From the IMG/VR virus record IMGVR_UViG_3300045999_012947, positions 1 through 21,354 of that record: DNA of 21,354 nt. One strand, written 5' to 3'. Shown in pieces: positions 18,203 to 21,354 of this stretch. Positions within the stretch are counted from its first letter, which is position 1. Every line of letters begins with the position of its first letter. A model generated the notes under the pieces. That model was given only the letters and a program-made list of their open reading frames with translations, ran no database searches and was not told the origin of the DNA. The position numbers and the translations under genes were made by a program. This DNA comes from a virus.

Positions 18203-18802
18203 TTATTTAGGCTCTGGAGTAACCTTATAATTTTCTAATGGGTTGTAAAGTTTTAAATTTTTATATGTTTTTGATTTTCCTGTAGCCAATTTTCTTAAAT
18301 TGGCGTAATCCAACTTATTTTCCCTTGCATAATCTGCAATACAAGAAATATTCAAAATTTCATTGGTTTTTGTATTTACTAAAACCGCACCCATTTTTAT
18401 CTGAATTTTATTTACTTTTTTTTCTTTTATCTTTTCGTGGGATCCAGATCCCTCTTTTACTGCTCTTAATTCTACCGCCGTCCAGCCTTTATATGTTTTA
18501 CGTTTTCCATTTAAAAGTTCACAAATTTTTACTGGTGTTAACCCGTATTTTTTACCAAATTCACTCATATTTTCAAAAAATACTTTTTCTTCTGTGTCAA
18601 CGCGTTTTAACCAATATCCGTTTTTTTCTTTTATTGGATTTGTCCAAAGCCATTCACCGTCTTTTTCTAAAAAGACACCACCATATTTTTCAATAAAATT
18701 TTTTCTTAACTTGACAGCTTTAGTACTTTGATTCATTTGAACCCAAAGTTTTGTTCCTTTTGTATTTACTTGTTCTTCTAAAGTTTTTGGTTTATAAAAC
18801 AT
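18203..18802 (-). CDS. DNA-binding repeat protein, NUMOD-like, no nuclease (199 aa)
   Basis: Two copies of a motif known from the DNA-binding tails of phage homing nucleases are visible. Residues 73-108 read VFFENMSEFGKKYGLTPVKI-CELLNGKRKTYKGW; residues 149-185 read ILNISCIADYARENKLDYAN-LRKLATGKSKTYKNLKL. Each is a short helix-turn-helix with the GK-x-KTYK end. The N-terminal part (SEKYGGVFLEKDGEWLW-like region near 40-53) shows no HNH or GIY-YIG residues. It may be a nuclease remnant or a regulator. ATG 18802 overlaps the exonuclease gene by 11 nt. It is probably transcribed from the early-type promoter of that gene. Confidence 0.6.
   Translation of the reverse strand: MFYKPKTLEEQVNTKGTKLWVQMNQSTKAVKLRKNFIEKYGGVFLEKDGEWLWTNPIKEKNGYWLKRVDTEEKVFFENMSEFGKKYGLTPVKICELLNGKRKTYKGWTAVELRAVKEGSGSHEKIKEKKVNKIQIKMGAVLVNTKTNEILNISCIADYARENKLDYANLRKLATGKSKTYKNLKLYNPLENYKVTPEPK
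18204..18210 (-). promoter_or_regulatory. T4-like late promoter
   Basis: CTAAATA, 7 nt before ATG 18196, overlapping the stop codon (18205-18203) of the upstream gene. Confidence 0.6.
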
Positions 18803-19460
18803 TATTTACTTTTCTATAATTGGTTATCAATCCATGCAAATGTTTTACATATTTAATTGGATTTCCTTGGAATACCTGTTTTATTCCATCTTCACATGCA
18901 ATTAAAATAGCAAAGTTATCTACTATAATATTTGTTCTTTCTTGAAACATTAACGCATAAGCCGTTGCTTGTGCAAAATAATTATCAATATCTCTTTCTC
19001 TTTTTTCTTTTGTACTGGCTTTAAAATCAATGATAGTCATTTTTCCATCATATTCTGCTATACAATCTGTTCTTCCGGCTAGTTTTAATGTTTTAGACCA
19101 GAGAGAATTTTCTATAGATATAATATTATCAATTTTATCTAATTCGGGTTTAATCAAATTAAATAAAACTTTATTTGCAGAAGTCACGCTATCAAAATCA
19201 ATTTCTTCATTTCTAAGATATTTTTCAATCAGAGAATGAAATTTTGTACCTCTTGTTGTAACTCTTTTACTTTCTTCTGGATTTTTTTCTCTCCATTTAG
19301 AAAAAAACTGTTGTTTTTCAAAACCAACAACAGTTGTCACGCTGGGGAATATACCGCCGGGAGTTTCATAAAATCTTTTTCCATCAATTGTTACTTCCTT
19401 TAAGTTACAATCTATTTCAATAAAATTATGATTAAACTTTTTTAATTCTGATAAAGACAT
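18792..19460 (-). CDS. PD-(D/E)XK exonuclease, MGME1/RecB-like
   Basis: 222 residues. FPSVTTVVGFEKQQFFSKWR (38-57) and TTRGTKFHSLIEKYL (68-82, His 75) are the family's N-terminal signatures. The catalytic core is E117 (SIENSLW), LKLAGRTDCIAEYDGKMTII with D132, then DFKAS (D145, K147), and Q164 in NYFAQATAYA. This is the RecB/Cas4-like nuclease line with mitochondrial exonuclease MGME1 and many T4-like phage exonucleases, which trim single-stranded DNA in replication and recombination. There is no Cas4-type FeS cysteine cluster. ATG 19460 is chosen over the TTG at 19469. A sigma70-like promoter (TTGCAT-N16-TATAAT) ends 11 nt upstream, fitting early or middle expression between late genes. Confidence 0.87.
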   Translation of the reverse strand: MSLSELKKFNHNFIEIDCNLKEVTIDGKRFYETPGGIFPSVTTVVGFEKQQFFSKWREKNPEESKRVTTRGTKFHSLIEKYLRNEEIDFDSVTSANKVLFNLIKPELDKIDNIISIENSLWSKTLKLAGRTDCIAEYDGKMTIIDFKASTKEKRERDIDNYFAQATAYALMFQERTNIIVDNFAILIACEDGIKQVFQGNPIKYVKHLHGLITNYRKVNNVL

Positions 19461-19471
19461 ATTTAACAAAT

Positions 19472-19499
19472 ATTATACTATATTATTTTAAATATGCAA
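19472..19499 (-). promoter_or_regulatory. Sigma70-like promoter for exonuclease
   Basis: TTGCAT (19499-19494), 16 bp, TATAAT (19477-19472), 11 nt to ATG 19460. It overlaps the end of the upstream gene. Confidence 0.65.
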
Positions 19500-21354
19500 G
19501 TATTGAGTGAATCTTCCAAGAGCTCTTGCTCCTAAATTTACATTTGCACCCAATTTAAATCCACCACCCTGTTGTAGATTTCCATAATCATTGTCGCTGC
19601 CACCTATCGATGGTATTCCTGCTCTTGATGATTTTCCTTTTTGTCTTGGTTTACCGATATTTTTTGGTGGTGGACCTTTTTCTGAACCACCAATTCCACC
19701 TTTATCAGTTCCACCAGTTGAAATATTTTTTGTTACAGGTACTATTATTTGTGGGACTTGTGGAACTTGTGAAGTTTCATCATTTTGAGTATTTTGTTCT
19801 GTATCTTTTTCTTGCTTATTTGTTATTTTTTCTTGCGCTTTTTCAAAATCTCTATACATATCGCGCATCATATCAAAAATAGTTTTTGTTTCTTTAGTTT
19901 CTTTGGTTTCTTTGGTTTCTGGTGTTACACTCGGAGCCGAAACTGCAGAAGGTCTTTTTGCACCAGATATCTGTGACGGTTCCTGTATTGTAATCGTTTC
20001 AGCTGATTTTCCGGTAGCTTTGCCACCGAATCCTGCAGAAGAAGGTTCAACCAATTCTGGTGCTTGTCTGTCTCTCTCTGTTGTAGGTTGTTGTTCTGGT
20101 TGTGTGGAAGCATCATCCGGAATATCGGAATCGGGTGTTTTTTCGGGAGCCGAAACTGCAGAAGGTCTTTTTGCACCAGATATCTGTGATGGTTCCTGTA
20201 TTGTAATCGTTTTAACTTGTTTATCGGCAGGTGTTCCACCGGATCCCGCAGAAGAAGGCCCAACCAACTCTGGTGGCTGTCTATCCCTATCTGTTGTAGG
20301 TTGTTGTTCTGGCTGTTGTGGTTGTGCAGTAGCGGGCGTTGATATGGGAGCCGAAACTGCAGAAGGTCTTTTTGAACCAGATATCTCTGATGGTTTCTGT
20401 ATTGTAATTCTTTCAGGTGTTTTTGTTACTGCTCTTTCAGGTTTTGCTGAAGGCGGTAAAGCGTCATCAAGTTTTGTTCCTGTAGCTGGTTTTTCTATTA
20501 CTCCCGGTTTTGCAGTCGGAGCTTTCATTTGTGGCATTAAGTCTGCAACAGCTTTTCCAATTTGTTCGCCATTAATTATTTCTACTGGTTTTGTTTCTGT
20601 TGCCCATTTTGGTACAGAAATTTCAATTGCTGGTTTAACTTCTGCAACTTGTGGAAGTCTTAATAAATCTGCTAAAGTTGTTTGAGCTGGCAGCAGATTT
20701 GATCCTGCACCCGGAATTGAAGCTACTATTCCTGCCGCTCTTGCCAGAGATGGTTTTGGTGCTCGTTTCGGAAACTGAAATGAAACTGGTGAGAGATCTT
20801 TCAATAAATCTTGAATTTGCTCGGGAGTCAATTCCTCCGGTGGTTTTGGAGATATTTCAGGTTTTGCTGTTTCTGCAGGTACTTCTTTTGATTTTAGAGA
20901 AGCCTCTGCTTCTTTTGCTGCTCTAGTAAGAATTGATTCTGGTGGTCTTTTTATTTGTTCTATTGCCTTTATATCTGTTAAAGACAAAGTTGTTTTTGGT
21001 TCGGGAATTATTGCTGGTTCTGGAATTTGTGCAGTAAAAGCACCACCCCGTCTTCCTTTAGGTGCTAATTTATAGATATTTGGTAAATAACCAACAGATT
21101 TTAACGTTTCTCCAGTATTGGCCCAATCTGGTTTTAAAGAATATTCTGGTACAGGTGGAGTAGCAGGAGCATTCCAATCAACTTGTGTTTCTGATTTTTT
21201 GGGTGTTTCAACTGCAGGAACTGTTGGTTCTTCTGGTGGTTTTGGAGAAATTTCTGGTTCAGATCTTCTTCTTCTTCTTTCTTTTGCTTTTCCTTCGCCT
21301 CCAATTGGTTCTGGTGGTGTCCAGAATGTAATTGGAACATTTGGTTTTACAGAA
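19488..21354 (-). CDS. Long Pro-rich repeat protein, 5' end outside window
   Basis: At least 621 residues: the frame is open to the right edge, and a TTG at 20987 is only an internal codon. It is low in complexity and rich in Pro, Ala, Glu, Lys and Gln. EISPKPPEE occurs twice (near 21240 and 20850), and an RRRRR run lies near 21270. Three copies of TITIQEPSQISGAKRPSAVS (first copy RITIQKPSEISGSKRPSAVS) are spaced 67 and 71 residues, two of them followed by QPEQQPTTERDRQAPELVEP and a GG linker. Then KETKETKETK, a coiled-coil-like stretch and a Gly-rich C-terminus ending ARALGRFTQYLHI follow. There is no enzyme motif. It is probably a disordered virion or scaffold-like protein. Class and promoter are outside the window. 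Confidence 0.65.
   Translation of the reverse strand, partial: SVKPNVPITFWTPPEPIGGEGKAKERRRRRSEPEISPKPPEEPTVPAVETPKKSETQVDWNAPATPPVPEYSLKPDWANTGETLKSVGYLPNIYKLAPKGRRGGAFTAQIPEPAIIPEPKTTLSLTDIKAIEQIKRPPESILTRAAKEAEASLKSKEVPAETAKPEISPKPPEELTPEQIQDLLKDLSPVSFQFPKRAPKPSLARAAGIVASIPGAGSNLLPAQTTLADLLRLPQVAEVKPAIEISVPKWATETKPVEIINGEQIGKAVADLMPQMKAPTAKPGVIEKPATGTKLDDALPPSAKPERAVTKTPERITIQKPSEISGSKRPSAVSAPISTPATAQPQQPEQQPTTDRDRQPPELVGPSSAGSGGTPADKQVKTITIQEPSQISGAKRPSAVSAPEKTPDSDIPDDASTQPEQQPTTERDRQAPELVEPSSAGFGGKATGKSAETITIQEPSQISGAKRPSAVSAPSVTPETKETKETKETKTIFDMMRDMYRDFEKAQEKITNKQEKDTEQNTQNDETSQVPQVPQIIVPVTKNISTGGTDKGGIGGSEKGPPPKNIGKPRQKGKSSRAGIPSIGGSDNDYGNLQQGGGFKLGANVNLGARALGRFTQYLHI
19891..20420 (-). 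repeat. Three tandem coding repeats plus KET microrepeat
   Basis: The plus-strand string GGAGCCGAAACTGCAGAAGG recurs at 19933, 20146 and 20347 (spacing 213 and 201 bp, both multiples of three). Each copy continues with a similar CTTTTTG.ACCAGATATCT stretch. Between copies, the segment for QPEQQPTT.RDRQ and PSSAG is also repeated. Next to the first copy, TTTCTTTGG-type units (about 19891-19920) encode KETKETKETK. Confidence 0.88.

Noticed and set aside
19925-20263. Alternative minus-strand frame of 112 codons
   Set aside because: Frame-shifted reading of the tandem repeat; low complexity and no start signals.
19891-20420. CRISPR-like array
   Set aside because: Only three copies, spacing of 201-213 bp in multiples of three, and all in one reading frame: a protein repeat.
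19903-20685. Plus-strand frame of 260 codons
   Set aside because: It is the antisense image of the repetitive Pro/Ala-rich gene; no promoter or ribosome site.
20985-20987. TTG start for the long Pro-rich protein
   Set aside because: The frame is open all the way to the window edge with the same composition and a repeated EISPKPPEE segment, so the codon is internal.

Overview
The window is a dense, AT-rich, mosaic piece of a tailed-phage genome. It most resembles a large T4-like myovirus of an aquatic bacterium. Pointers to a T4-like phage are a GroES-type co-chaperonin, T4-late-type TAAATA promoters, small conserved phage proteins, an MGME1-type PD-(D/E)XK exonuclease, and several proteins whose N-termini look like T4 capsid-targeting peptides. 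No capsid, tail or polymerase hallmark gene lies inside, so the assignment is by style and small families, not by a marker. The host is not shown directly. A circularly permuted tmRNA makes an alphaproteobacterial or cyanobacterial host the first guess.

Layout. Bases 1-2626 (+): an HNH endonuclease fragment, a small membrane protein, tRNA-Glu, two small conserved phage proteins, a SpoU/TrmH-type RNA 2'-O-methyltransferase, a homing-type HNH endonuclease, tRNA-Gln and a GroES-like co-chaperonin, closed by a hairpin. Bases 2686-5675 (-): two late proteins (one a nucleotidyltransferase), then an RNA block holding a permuted tmRNA, an FkbM methyltransferase, tRNA-Tyr and a structured leader behind a sigma70-type promoter. 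Bases 5713-6227 (+): two small genes. Bases 6232-8646 (-): a three-gene late operon including a probable trypsin-like protein. Bases 8698-10710 (+): mostly small genes with tRNA-Gly and tandem late paralogues. Bases 10707-11681 (-): a late low-complexity protein. Bases 11731-12976 (+): an early cluster of five small genes ending in an RMF-like protein. Bases 12963-21354 (-): late, probably virion, proteins up to 787 residues, interrupted by an early-type exonuclease/DNA-binding pair, and ending in a long repeat-rich protein that runs off the window.

How it works together. Two promoter classes recur. Eight sigma70-like promoters all have exactly 16 bp between -35 and -10. Eleven T4-late-like sites (nTAAATA) stand before the first genes of late units. 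In both classes the start codon usually sits where transcription should begin (6-7 nt after the -10 hexamer, or 5 nt after TAAATA), so many first genes should be made from leaderless mRNAs, while downstream operon genes use Shine-Dalgarno sites or stop/start overlaps. Two genes begin 2-3 nt after a tRNA. Together with the tmRNA, four tRNAs, the rRNA/tRNA methyltransferase homologue and the RMF-like protein, this suggests a phage invested in controlling translation. The most notable items are the permuted tmRNA, the leaderless architecture and the set of putative packaged (capsid-targeted) proteins.
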